Translations under genes and position numbers: made by a program
Notes under the pieces: model-generated
Databases searched by the model: none
What the model saw: the letters and a program-made list of their open reading frames with translations, nothing else
What the model was told of the DNA's origin: nothing
Part shown: piece after piece, positions 16,836-24,996 of the stretch
Layout of the letters: the number at the start of each line of letters is the position of its first letter
Position numbering within the stretch: the first letter of the stretch is position 1
Source of the DNA: Cnuibacter physcomitrellae
Lineage (GTDB): Bacteria > Actinomycetota > Actinomycetes > Actinomycetales > Microbacteriaceae
Assembly: GCF_014640535.1 (NCBI RefSeq)
Contig: NZ_BMHD01000001.1
Span: 3,523,474-3,587,473, forward strand
DNA: 64,000 nt
Direction: 5' to 3'

Positions 16836-17986
16836 TCGGCTCCGTCCTCGGTCCACGTCGTCCCACCCTCCGCCTCGGCGACGGACGCCGGATCGATGGC
16901 GCTCGGCAGCGACGACCGCCTCACGTGGAGCTCCGGTCCGAGCCGCACCCGGTGGGTGGGACGGACCTCGTCGGCTTCGATCCGGGACACCAGGAGGTGC
17001 ACGGCCTCGCGACCCACCGACTCCTTCGGCGGACGGATCGCCGTGATGGCCGGGTCCCCGAACCGTGCGACATCGTCGTCGTACGCGACGATCGCGAGAT
17101 CGTGCGGCACGCGGATCCCGCGGTCGAGTGCGTGCTGCTCGAGCGCGAGCGCCTGGGGATCGGGGAGGACGACGACCGCGGAGGTGCGCGTGCGCTCCAG
17201 GAGCTCGAGAGCGTCGTCCATCGCCTCGTCGCGACCCGGCGCGTCGAAGCGGATGCCGTCGAGCCTGGCCGCATCCGCGGGCAGCCCCAGGGTCTCGAGA
17301 GCCGACCGCCAGCCCGCCTCCACCGGCCCGCGACTGGGGTTGTCCCGCTGCGTGAACAACCCGATCCGCGTGTGACCCGCCTGGTGCAGATGTCGCACCG
17401 CGAGGCCCGCTCCGACCTCGTGGTCCGAGGCGACGGAGTCGAGCCGCAGCTCGGCGGCCTCAGCGGGCACCCGGCGTTCGGCGAGGACCACGGGGACCGG
17501 GAGCGCGTCGAGCCAGCGCAGGGTGTCGAGCGCCTCATCCCCGCTCGTGTCGGGCGCGACGATCAGACCGTCCAGGGCCGGGGTGCGGAGCAGGGCCTCC
17601 ACCTGCCGCCGCTGATCCCGGGCGTCGTAGGTGGACGCGCGGAGCAGGATCGTGGTGCGGAGCCTCGCCGCCTCGGCTCGGGCGCCGTTCACGACCTGCG
17701 GCCAGTAGTAGTCCAGCGAGGGCACCACCATGCCGACGACGTACCGCGGGGCAGGACCGCTCGCGGCGATCCGCGTCGTGTCGAGGATGCTGCGCAGCGT
17801 CGCGCCGCCGTGCACGCGCGTGACGAGACCCTGCTGGGCCAGCGTGTTCACGTCGCGCCTCACGGTCAGCTCGCTGACGCCGAGCTGCCGGGCGAGCGCG
17901 CTGACGCTGACCGATCCGTTCTCGCGGAGCTGGGCCAGGATGCGCTCCCTGCGCTGGACGCCGTACAGCGGCTCTCCCGTGCTCAC
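16832..17986 (-). CDS. Hybrid regulator: DeoR-type DNA-binding domain with LacI-type sensor
   Basis: A 384-residue regulator. Residues 10-65 are a DeoR-like winged HTH (RRERILAQLRENGSVSVSAL, then LTVRRDVNTLAQQGLVTRVHGGA). From about residue 80 the protein is a periplasmic-binding-protein-like sensor of the LacI/GalR type (VVGMVVPSLDYYWPQV, HLHQAGHTRIGLF, VVLPDPQALALEQ, IVAYDDDVARFGDPAITAIRPP). Most DeoR proteins carry a phosphosugar isomerase-like sensor instead, so a free sugar effector is likely. GTG start and stop overlap the neighbouring genes by four bases each. It likely controls its own operon and the divergent fucosidase operon. Confidence 0.87.
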   Translation of the reverse strand: MSTGEPLYGVQRRERILAQLRENGSVSVSALARQLGVSELTVRRDVNTLAQQGLVTRVHGGATLRSILDTTRIAASGPAPRYVVGMVVPSLDYYWPQVVNGARAEAARLRTTILLRASTYDARDQRRQVEALLRTPALDGLIVAPDTSGDEALDTLRWLDALPVPVVLAERRVPAEAAELRLDSVASDHEVGAGLAVRHLHQAGHTRIGLFTQRDNPSRGPVEAGWRSALETLGLPADAARLDGIRFDAPGRDEAMDDALELLERTRTSAVVVLPDPQALALEQHALDRGIRVPHDLAIVAYDDDVARFGDPAITAIRPPKESVGREAVHLLVSRIEADEVRPTHRVRLGPELHVRRSSLPSAIDPASVAEAEGGTTWTEDGAE

Positions 17987-19953
17987 GACACGGCCTCCAC
18001 CACGGTGGTCACGGATCCGGAGGGCTCCTGCAGCGGGTACCGGAGCCGCGTGAGTCGCGCTCCCCACACCGCCACCAGCTCCGGGTCGTCCAGGCGCCAC
18101 TCCTCGAGGGTCGGCACGACCCCTCCGGAGCTGATGCTGATCGCCCGATCGTCGGAGCGCACCACGACGCGGTCGTCGACGATCCGCACGTCCCCCGCCG
18201 CCACCAGATGGAGGAAGGCGGCCGGAGCGCCGCCGGCGGGCTCGAGCCGCCAGGTGTCGACCACCTCGATCCGGCTCTCGCTGACCAGGTCGAACGATCG
18301 GAGCCATCGCTCGTCCTCGCCCAGCGGGTAGGCGCCCGTGAGGTCGAGACGCACTCCGGCACGAGCCGATCGGTCGACGCCCGTCGCGACGCCCGCCGTG
18401 ACGAGCGGCTCGCCGTCCGGCGGGACGCCCTCCACTCTCGCGCCGACGTCGCGGCCCTCGCCCTGCTCGAGTCCGTGTGGCGCGGGGACGTTGTGCCAGC
18501 CGCTCTGCATGGCCCGGATGCCGTACCTCCCGGCGCTGAACGTCTGAGCCGTGTAGGTGGGCTTCCCGACGTCGACGAGGAGAGGCCGGCCCCCCACCGC
18601 GACGAGGAACGATCCGACGTCCTTGTGATTGTGGCTCTCGCCGTTGTCGCCGCCCTTCACCGCCAGCGTCAGACCGGAGGGATCGCCCTCGCGCTCGCGG
18701 CAGACCAGCACCTGCACCGAGGGCAGCCAGACCCGCCGCGGATACGGTGGCGCGGACGGCACGGCCTCCCGCCAGGAGGCGTCGACGAGCGCCCGCACGA
18801 GGCGCGGCAGCCCGCCCGTCGCGGAGGCGACGGGGTGACCAGGGCGCCGGGCGCCGCGAGCCCAGTCGACGACCCGTCGATCGTCCAGGACACGGCCCCA
18901 GTGGAACGCCACCTGCCAGGGCTCGCCCCCGCGGCTCCGCGCCCGGCCGTCGCCGACGTTCACGTACCAGTCGTCGCCCAGCTGCATCCGGAGCGGGAAG
19001 CGCAGCAGCTCGGCGACCAGGGGAAGCGCCGCGCCGTCCAGTCCGCCGAGCGTGACGCGGGACAGCAGGTCGAGGGCCTCGAGCATCCGCGCCGCGCCGT
19101 TCCACCAGTAGGTCACGCCCTCGTCGATCGCTCCGTCGGCGGGGAGCGTCGCGACGTAGCGGTCGAGGCTCTCGAGTGCTCGCGCGGTGAGGCGGGCGAA
19201 CCGGTCCGCGTCGTCGAGGAGGAGCACGGCCGCCAGCAGCACGTTGCCGAGGATCCACGGGTTCCAGTTGTTGACCTCGCGGGAGTAGCCGAGCCACCAC
19301 AGGTCGTCGCGCGACTCGAAGGGCGCCAGCACTCGCGTCTCGACCTCGTTCCGGATGCGGGCACGGAGTCCCGGCCAGCGGAGGTCCCAGTCCTCGCCGA
19401 GCAGTCTGTCCGCCACGGCGAGCTGCGCGGCGATCTCCCCGGCGCCGAGGTCGAGCGTCGGTGCCGACACGTCCGGCAGCAGGTCCCCTGTGCGGCCGTG
19501 GGTCTCGTCGTGGGCCGGGAGGCACCAGGTGCTCTGCTCGCAGAGCACCACGACCCCGTCCGCCGCCTCGTCCACCCAGGCGTCCGCGCGGGTGACGGCG
19601 GCGAGCACGGTGGCGCGAGTGAGCCTCTGCTGCCGTGCGTCCACCGCGCGCTCGTACTCCGTCCGGTCTCCGTCGCGGACGAACCGTGCGAACAGCGAGG
19701 CGGTCGGGTCGGACCACGGGTTCGTCCGCTCGGTCTCCGCCTCGTGCCGGATCCGGTCCAGGGTCGCGCTGTCGACCTCCTCCCACGCCCGGCGGTCGGC
19801 GGACGACGGCAGCCCTGTCCGGTCCCGCAGGCGATCCATCCCCACGGCCGCGAAGGTCGATCTGAGGGCAGGCTCGCGCATCCGCCCGCCCCACAGGGCG
19901 TAGAGCGGACCCCGGTGGGTTCCGGGAGGAGCGGGGTGTCGAGGCCGCGTCAC
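17983..19953 (-). CDS. Heparinase II/III-like protein, putative polysaccharide lyase
   Basis: A 656-residue protein without signal peptide. The N-terminal half is a helical toroid (EVNNWNPWILGNVLLAAVLL, EGVTYWWNGAARMLEALDLL). The C-terminal beta-sandwich carries the heparinase II/III signature GGDNGESHNHKDVGSFLV followed by RPLLVDVGKPTYT and SGWHNVP. Asn and the two His in NHKD match the metal or catalytic region of this lyase class, which acts on uronic acid polymers such as alginate or heparin. I chose the GTG at 19953 (GAAAGG 6 bases upstream); an ATG at 19989 lies inside the operator. A cytoplasmic location implies an imported oligosaccharide substrate. Confidence 0.82.
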   Translation of the reverse strand: MTRPRHPAPPGTHRGPLYALWGGRMREPALRSTFAAVGMDRLRDRTGLPSSADRRAWEEVDSATLDRIRHEAETERTNPWSDPTASLFARFVRDGDRTEYERAVDARQQRLTRATVLAAVTRADAWVDEAADGVVVLCEQSTWCLPAHDETHGRTGDLLPDVSAPTLDLGAGEIAAQLAVADRLLGEDWDLRWPGLRARIRNEVETRVLAPFESRDDLWWLGYSREVNNWNPWILGNVLLAAVLLLDDADRFARLTARALESLDRYVATLPADGAIDEGVTYWWNGAARMLEALDLLSRVTLGGLDGAALPLVAELLRFPLRMQLGDDWYVNVGDGRARSRGGEPWQVAFHWGRVLDDRRVVDWARGARRPGHPVASATGGLPRLVRALVDASWREAVPSAPPYPRRVWLPSVQVLVCREREGDPSGLTLAVKGGDNGESHNHKDVGSFLVAVGGRPLLVDVGKPTYTAQTFSAGRYGIRAMQSGWHNVPAPHGLEQGEGRDVGARVEGVPPDGEPLVTAGVATGVDRSARAGVRLDLTGAYPLGEDERWLRSFDLVSESRIEVVDTWRLEPAGGAPAAFLHLVAAGDVRIVDDRVVVRSDDRAISISSGGVVPTLEEWRLDDPELVAVWGARLTRLRYPLQEPSGSVTTVVEAVS

Positions 19954-19984
19954 GGAAGGCCTTTCTGCTGATCGGTCGATGATG

Positions 19985-20009
19985 TTCATGTTCGACTCTG
20001 AACGAATGA
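19985..20009. promoter_or_regulatory. Candidate operator for the DeoR/LacI hybrid regulator
   Basis: Inverted repeat GTTC-N6-GAAC (19990-19993 and 20000-20003), with flanking TTCAT and AATGA giving a longer imperfect dyad, centred between the divergent heparinase and dehydrogenase operons. It is the only clear dyad in this gap and the hybrid regulator gene lies next door, hence the assignment. Confidence 0.5.
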
Positions 20010-20088
20010 TGTCGATCGGGCGGGACCGAGTATGGACTGTCTGGCGGGCCCGGGCAACCCGCTCCGGCCGGATCCGAGGACGACGGGG

Positions 20089-21117
20089 GTGACGGTGTCG
20101 ATCGACGGCAGCAGACTCGCGGCGCTCGTGGTGATGGACCGGGACGCCTTCGACCGGCAGTTCGACGAGACTCGGCTGGCGCGCCTGGGAGGGCTCGCGT
20201 GCCTGCCGGACCCGATCTTCGTCGACGACCTCGACGATCCTGCGCTCGAGCGCCGGCTCGCCGAGGTCGAGGTGCTCCTCACCGGGTGGGGAGCACCCTG
20301 TCTCGATGCCGCGCGACTCGACCGGATGCCCCGTCTGCGCGCGATGCTGCACTGTGCGGGCAGCGTCAGGCCCCAGGTCTCGGAGGAGTTCTGGCGGCGC
20401 GGCATCCGCGCCACCTCCGCCGCCGAGGCCAACGCGGTGCCGGTCGCCGAGTACACGTTCGCCGCCCTCGTGCTGGCGGGGAAGAAGGCGCCGTTCATCG
20501 CCGCCGACCCGGCGGTGCGGCGCGACGACAGCAGGAGCATCGGGCGCTACGGAGAGCTCTCGAACGAGGGACGGACCATCGGAGTGGTGGGCTTCAGCCG
20601 CGTGGGCCGTCGGGTGGTCCAGCTCGTCCGGCAGCTGCACGAGGCGACCTGCCTGGTCGCCGATCCCGTCGCCGGCCCGGAGGACATCCGGGCCGCCGGA
20701 GGGGTCCCGGTCCCGCTCGAGGAGATGCTCCCGCGCGTCGACGTGCTGACGCTGCACGCTCCGGCCCTTCCCTCGACCCGGGGGATGATCGGCGCCGAGC
20801 AGCTCGCCGCGCTGCCGCCGCACGCGACCGTGATCAACACCGCGCGGGGAGCGCTCGTCGACACGGCGGCCCTCGAGCGCGAGTGCGCGTCGGGGCGGCT
20901 CAACGCGATCCTCGACGTGACCGACCCCGAGCCGCTTCCCGTCGACTCGGTGCTCTACCGTCTGCCGAACGTCATGGTGACCCCGCACCTGGCCGGCTCG
21001 CTCGGCTCCGAGACGAAGCGGATGACCGACGCGGCTCTCGACGAGCTCGAACGGTACGTCTCGGGCGAGCCGCTCCGCTTCGAGGTCACACGCGACGACA
21101 TGAGGTTCAGCGCGTGA
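20089..21117 (+). CDS. D-isomer 2-hydroxyacid dehydrogenase
   Basis: A 342-residue NAD-dependent dehydrogenase of the D-3-phosphoglycerate/glyoxylate reductase type. The nucleotide site is IGVVGFSRVGRRVV; catalytic Arg lies in INTARGALVD, Glu in DVTDPEPLPVDSVLY, and His in VTPHLAGS. I chose the GTG at 20089 (GAGGA 8 bases upstream); an ATG at 20032 would add 19 residues of little family likeness and start almost in the operator. Substrate is unknown. In this operon reduction or oxidation of a sugar-derived 2-oxo or 2-hydroxy acid is likely. Confidence 0.82.
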   Translation: MTVSIDGSRLAALVVMDRDAFDRQFDETRLARLGGLACLPDPIFVDDLDDPALERRLAEVEVLLTGWGAPCLDAARLDRMPRLRAMLHCAGSVRPQVSEEFWRRGIRATSAAEANAVPVAEYTFAALVLAGKKAPFIAADPAVRRDDSRSIGRYGELSNEGRTIGVVGFSRVGRRVVQLVRQLHEATCLVADPVAGPEDIRAAGGVPVPLEEMLPRVDVLTLHAPALPSTRGMIGAEQLAALPPHATVINTARGALVDTAALERECASGRLNAILDVTDPEPLPVDSVLYRLPNVMVTPHLAGSLGSETKRMTDAALDELERYVSGEPLRFEVTRDDMRFSA

Positions 21118-21812
21118 GCGAGGGCTCCGGACGGTCCCAGCGTGCCCTGCTCCTGTGCGGGGCGGGCCGGTACGCCGACCCGTGGCATCCGTTCGACGTC
21201 ACCGCCGGTCGACTGGCCGAGCTGCTGTGCGATGAGGGGCTGACGGTCGAGGTCACCGGTGAGGTCGACGATCGGATGGCGGCCCTCGCCGACTCCGACG
21301 ACGTCGACCTGCTGGTGCTCGACATCGGCGACCCCGCGCTCGCCGGCCGACTCGATCCCGAGGCGGACGAACGGGGGAGGACGGGGCTGCTCGCGTACCT
21401 GCGCCGAGGCCGGCCGCTCCTGGCGATGCACGTGTCGTCGACCTCGCTGCGGGGTGTCCCCGAGTGGGAGGAGATCCTCGGCGCGGTCTGGGTGCGGGGC
21501 CGCAGCTTCCACCCCGAGTACGGCGAGGGGCGGGTCCTGGTGCACGGCGACCGTCACGAGGTCGCGACCGGACTGTCCGACTTCGACGTGGTCGACGAGC
21601 TCTACACCGAGCTCCGGGTGCGTCCTGACGTCGTGCCCGTTGCCACCCACCTGCACGACGGCCGCGAGCATCCGCTGATCTGGCCGCGCACCTTCGGGGA
21701 CGCCCGCGTCGTCTACGACGCCCTGGGGCACGACGCCGCGTCGTTCGACGCCCCGGTGCACCGGGAGATCCTGAGCAGGTCGGTGCGCTGGCTGCTGGAT
21801 CGCCCGCGATGA
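21114..21812 (+). CDS. ThuA-like domain protein
   Basis: A 232-residue protein with the ThuA glutamine-amidotransferase-like fold: ALLLCGAGRYADPWHPFD at the start, LLVLDIGDP, GLLAYLRRGRPLLAMHVSS, and a later HEVATGLSDFDVVDELYTEL. The GTG start overlaps the preceding stop (GTGA). ThuA-type proteins occur in many sugar-utilisation operons, and some act with oxidoreductases on keto-sugars, but the reaction for most is unsettled. The usual nucleophile Cys of class I amidotransferases is replaced (AMHVSS), so amidotransferase activity is not expected. Confidence 0.78.
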   Translation: MSEGSGRSQRALLLCGAGRYADPWHPFDVTAGRLAELLCDEGLTVEVTGEVDDRMAALADSDDVDLLVLDIGDPALAGRLDPEADERGRTGLLAYLRRGRPLLAMHVSSTSLRGVPEWEEILGAVWVRGRSFHPEYGEGRVLVHGDRHEVATGLSDFDVVDELYTELRVRPDVVPVATHLHDGREHPLIWPRTFGDARVVYDALGHDAASFDAPVHREILSRSVRWLLDRPR

Positions 21813-21842
21813 CCCGATCGCCCACCACGAGAGGAGCCGACC

Positions 21843-23207
21843 ATGGCGATGTTCCACGCCGAGCCCGTGCGGCCCGAGCACTACCGTCGGTTCGAGCACA
21901 CGGTCCCGAGCTGGTTCACCGACGCGAAGCTGGGCGTCTTCGTGCACTGGGGACCGTACTCCGTGCCCGCCTGGGCCGAGCCCATCGGCGAGCTCGGGAC
22001 CATCCAGGAGGGCTGGTACGCGCACAACCCCTACGCCGAGTGGTACGCCAATACGATCCGGATCCCGGGCAGCCCGGCCGCCGAGCACCACCGGAAGACG
22101 TACGGCGACGCCCCGTACGACGACTTCCTCGACGCGTGGCGACCCGATCGCTTCGACGCGGAGGACCTCCTCGCGCTGGTGGCGAGCACCGGCGCCCGGT
22201 ATCTCGTGCCGACCGCGAAGCACCACGACGGGGTGACGCTCTGGGACGCTCCCCACACCGGCGGGCGCGACACCGTGTCCCGCGGTCCCCGGCGCGACCT
22301 CGTCGGCGAGCTCGAGCGCGCGACCCGCGCCGCGGGACTCCGCTTCGGCGTGTACTACTCGGGCGGACTCGACTGGCACGCCTCCGACCTCGGCCCCATC
22401 GTCGAGGACACGCACGGGTTCCTACGCCCCGTGGACGCCCGGTACGCGGAGTACGCCTACGACCAGGTCGTCGACCTCATCGAGCGCTACCGGCCCGATG
22501 TGCTCTGGGGCGACATCGACTGGCCGGATGCGGGCAAGCCGAGCGGGCCGTTCAGCCTCGAGCAGCTGTTCGAGCGCTTCTACCGAACCGCCCCGGAGGG
22601 AGTGGTGAACGACCGCTGGGGCGAGACGCACTGGGACTTCCGCACCAGCGAGTACCAGCTGGGCGGCCGGGTCGAAGGCGCGGCGGCGTGGGAGCACTGC
22701 CGGGGCATCGGGCTCTCGTTCGGGCACAACACGCAGGAGGACGAGACGCACACGCTGAGCGGTCCGGATGCGGTGCGGACGTTCGTCGACATCGTCTCCC
22801 GGGGCGGCAACCTCCTGCTGAACGTCGGACTCACCGCCGCCGGCTCGGTGCCCGACCTGCAGCGCCGCACCCTCGAGCACCTGGCCGCGTGGAACGCGGT
22901 GAACGGCGGCGCGGTGTTCGGCAGCCGACCCCTCGACCCCTCGATCGCCGCTCCCTCGGACGCGCCCTGGGCGCGCTGGACGCGCAGCACGGAGGGCTCG
23001 GCGGACACCGCCCACCTGATCGTCGACGGCGTCGGGCCGGTGCGGCTCGGTGGCGTCTCCGATCGGATCGACGTGGCGAGCGCCCGGCTCGCCGACGGCA
23101 CGCCCGTGCCGGCCTCGCGGGACGGCGAGGCGATCCTGCTGGTACTGCCGACACCATCCCTCGAGGGGCCCGCGCTCGTGAGCTTCCCGATCGTCGGCGA
23201 GAGCTGA
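21843..23207 (+). CDS. GH29 alpha-L-fucosidase, cytoplasmic
   Basis: A 454-residue retaining alpha-L-fucosidase. Family features: WFTDAKLGVFVHWGPYSVPAW at the start, a YLVPTAKHHDGVTLWD segment, GLRFGVYYSGGLDWH, and the nucleophile Asp224 in VLWGDIDWP. SRGGNLLLNVGLTAAG ends the catalytic barrel, and about 80 beta-rich residues follow. No signal peptide, so it works on imported fucosylated oligosaccharides and frees L-fucose for the dehydrogenase and lactonase encoded at 9556 and 10511. AGAGGAG lies 7 bases before the ATG. Last gene of the forward operon. Confidence 0.93.
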   Translation: MAMFHAEPVRPEHYRRFEHTVPSWFTDAKLGVFVHWGPYSVPAWAEPIGELGTIQEGWYAHNPYAEWYANTIRIPGSPAAEHHRKTYGDAPYDDFLDAWRPDRFDAEDLLALVASTGARYLVPTAKHHDGVTLWDAPHTGGRDTVSRGPRRDLVGELERATRAAGLRFGVYYSGGLDWHASDLGPIVEDTHGFLRPVDARYAEYAYDQVVDLIERYRPDVLWGDIDWPDAGKPSGPFSLEQLFERFYRTAPEGVVNDRWGETHWDFRTSEYQLGGRVEGAAAWEHCRGIGLSFGHNTQEDETHTLSGPDAVRTFVDIVSRGGNLLLNVGLTAAGSVPDLQRRTLEHLAAWNAVNGGAVFGSRPLDPSIAAPSDAPWARWTRSTEGSADTAHLIVDGVGPVRLGGVSDRIDVASARLADGTPVPASRDGEAILLVLPTPSLEGPALVSFPIVGES

Positions 23208-23256
23208 GCCCCAGGGGCGACCGTGACCCTCGCAGGGCCCCCGAAGCGTCTCCGCG

Positions 23257-23272
23257 CCTCTCGCGGGAGAGG
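23257..23272 (+). terminator. Short hairpin after the fucosidase gene
   Basis: CCTCTC (23257-23262) and GAGAGG (23267-23272) pair around a 4-base loop, 50 bases beyond the fucosidase stop and before the next promoter. Stem is short and lacks a U-tract, so this is a weak call. Confidence 0.35.
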
Positions 23273-23314
23273 GGTCGGCCTCTGTACGCTGGGATGACGA
23301 GCGAGGAGGGCCTG

Positions 23315-23908
23315 ATGGGCGTCATCTCACGGGGATTCGGTTCGAGGCGGCGGGAGAGCGATCCGCACCTGCCCCCTGGGCAGTACCTGACCGAGGACTT
23401 CCCGGTGCTGTCGGCGGGCCCCACGCCCGCGATCGACACCGCCGACTGGAGCTTCACGATCGTCAACGAGACGGGCGACCGCACCTCGTGGTCGTGGGCC
23501 GACATGATGGCGATGCCGATCGACGACATCGGCACCGACATCCACTGCGTCACGCGCTGGTCGAAGCTCGGCACGCACTGGCGCGGAGTCTCCCTCGACC
23601 ACTTCTTCGAGAAGGTCAAGACGAGCGACGCGTACACGATGGTGCACTCGTACGGCGGCTACACCACGAACGTCCCGCTCGAGGACCTCCTGGACGGCAA
23701 GGCCTGGATCGCCTTCGAGTTCGAGGGCGAGCCGCTCGACCCCGAGCATGGTGGCCCCGCGCGTCTGCTCGTGCCGCACCTGTACTTCTGGAAGAGCGCG
23801 AAGTGGGTCAACGGCATCCGCATGCACTCGAACGACGATCCCGGGTTCTGGGAGCAGAACGGGTACAACATCTACGGCGACCCCTGGAAAGAGCAGCGGT
23901 ACTGGTAG
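23315..23908 (+). CDS. Sulfite-oxidase-like molybdopterin oxidoreductase
   Basis: A 197-residue protein of the sulfite oxidase/YedY molybdopterin fold. The molybdenum-ligand Cys78 lies in DIHCVTRWSKLG; FEFEGEPLDPEHGGPARLLVPH and FWKSAKWVNGI complete the family pattern. I chose the ATG at 23315 (GAGGAGG 5 bases upstream, and the protein then starts MGVISRGF as in relatives); an ATG at 23294 is the alternative. No Tat signal, so unlike YedY it is probably cytoplasmic. A -10-like TACGCT is at 23285. The next gene overlaps by one base and encodes a flavin reductase that could be its redox partner. Physiological substrate unknown. Confidence 0.88.
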   Translation: MGVISRGFGSRRRESDPHLPPGQYLTEDFPVLSAGPTPAIDTADWSFTIVNETGDRTSWSWADMMAMPIDDIGTDIHCVTRWSKLGTHWRGVSLDHFFEKVKTSDAYTMVHSYGGYTTNVPLEDLLDGKAWIAFEFEGEPLDPEHGGPARLLVPHLYFWKSAKWVNGIRMHSNDDPGFWEQNGYNIYGDPWKEQRYW

Positions 23909-24633
23909 TGGCGATCGTCTCCGACTGGTCCACGGGCACGGTGTCGGGCGGCGAGAAGATCACCCCGACGGGGCGCATCCTCCGACTCGACGTGCCCTCC
24001 TGGCCGGGCAACCTGCCCGGGCAGCACCTCGACCTCCGGCTCACGGCCGACGACGGCTACCAGGCCGTCCGCTCCTACTCGATCGCCTCGTACGGACCGG
24101 GCACCACGGTGGAGCTCGCCGTCGACGAGCTCCCCGACGGTGAGGTCTCGCCCTACCTCGTGGAGGACGTCCAGCCGGGCGATCAGCTCGAGGTGCGGGG
24201 CCCGATCGGCAACTACTTCGTCTGGCGCGAGCAGCAGACCGAGCCGGTGCAGCTCATCGCGGGCGGGTCGGGCATCGTCCCGCTGGTCTCGATCGTGCGG
24301 GCGCACCAGGCGTCGTCGAGCGCGGCGCCATTCCGGATGATCTATTCGGTGCGAGCCCCGGAGGACGCCTACTACGCCGCTGAGCTCGACTCCTACTCGG
24401 GCGACCGCTTCAGCCTCGAGTGGGTCTACACGCGGACGACGCCGGCCGGATGGGCGCGGCCGGCCGGCCGCATCGACCGGGCCGTGATCGAGGCGTCCGC
24501 GCTGCCCGCCTCCGACGACCCGACCGTGTACGTCTGCGGACCGACCGGCTTCGTGGAGGCCGTGGCCCGCATCCTGGTCGACCTCGGGCACGACCCGGGC
24601 CGCGTGAAGACCGAGAGATTCGGAGGGGCGTGA
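23908..24633 (+). CDS. FAD/NAD(P)-binding ferredoxin-reductase-like protein
   Basis: A 241-residue flavoprotein reductase. The FAD-binding motif is VRSYSIASYG, a ferredoxin-NADP reductase RxYS pattern. NAD(P)-site motifs are LIAGGSGIVPLVSI and VYVCGPTGFVEAV. There is no iron-sulfur ferredoxin domain. The GTG start overlaps the TAG stop of the molybdopterin gene, so the two should be made together, and the reductase likely passes electrons from NAD(P)H to or from the molybdenum protein. Confidence 0.88.
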   Translation: MAIVSDWSTGTVSGGEKITPTGRILRLDVPSWPGNLPGQHLDLRLTADDGYQAVRSYSIASYGPGTTVELAVDELPDGEVSPYLVEDVQPGDQLEVRGPIGNYFVWREQQTEPVQLIAGGSGIVPLVSIVRAHQASSSAAPFRMIYSVRAPEDAYYAAELDSYSGDRFSLEWVYTRTTPAGWARPAGRIDRAVIEASALPASDDPTVYVCGPTGFVEAVARILVDLGHDPGRVKTERFGGA

Positions 24634-24634
24634 G

Positions 24635-24922
24635 ATGCCGGCGATGCATCCGAGGACGGGCGTGGTCGACGTGGGGCGGGTCGACGGCAACGCCGCCGCG
24701 GGGCCGCTGAGCGAGCTGTTCTGCTTCGACGTGACGATGGCCGTGGGGGAGTGCGGGCACTGCGGCGACCGCAGCCCGCTGGCCGAGGCGGTCGCCGAGC
24801 TCGACGACGAGGGCGTCATCGTGATGTGCCGGGCCTGCGGCCACACCATGCTCACCTACGTGCGCTCCGCCGCCGGTCGCTCGCTGCAGCTCACGGGTCT
24901 CCGCTCGCTCACCGTCTCCTGA
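24635..24922 (+). CDS. Small zinc-ribbon protein, DUF6510-like
   Basis: A 95-residue protein with two CxxC pairs, CGHCGD and CRACGH, about 30 residues apart, which should hold one zinc ion. The ATG is one base after the reductase stop, so it belongs to the same three-gene unit. The name DUF6510 is from memory of similar small proteins beside this oxidoreductase pair. The role is unknown; it might help to mature or regulate the molybdenum enzyme. Confidence 0.7.
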   Translation: MPAMHPRTGVVDVGRVDGNAAAGPLSELFCFDVTMAVGECGHCGDRSPLAEAVAELDDEGVIVMCRACGHTMLTYVRSAAGRSLQLTGLRSLTVS

Positions 24923-24996
24923 CGCGCGTCCTCCCGTCGCTCGTCACGGAATCCGGCGAAGCGGTGCCCCTGGGGGCGTCGCTTGCGCGTCTCCCG

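Noticed and set aside
3518-23292. Possible mobile element ends or integrase around the sugar island
   Set aside because: No transposase, integrase, tRNA target or flanking direct repeats seen; composition matches the rest of the window.
23294-23314. Earlier ATG as start of the sulfite-oxidase-like gene
   Set aside because: It sits three bases after the -10-like box and before the good GAGGAGG ribosome site that serves the ATG at 23315.
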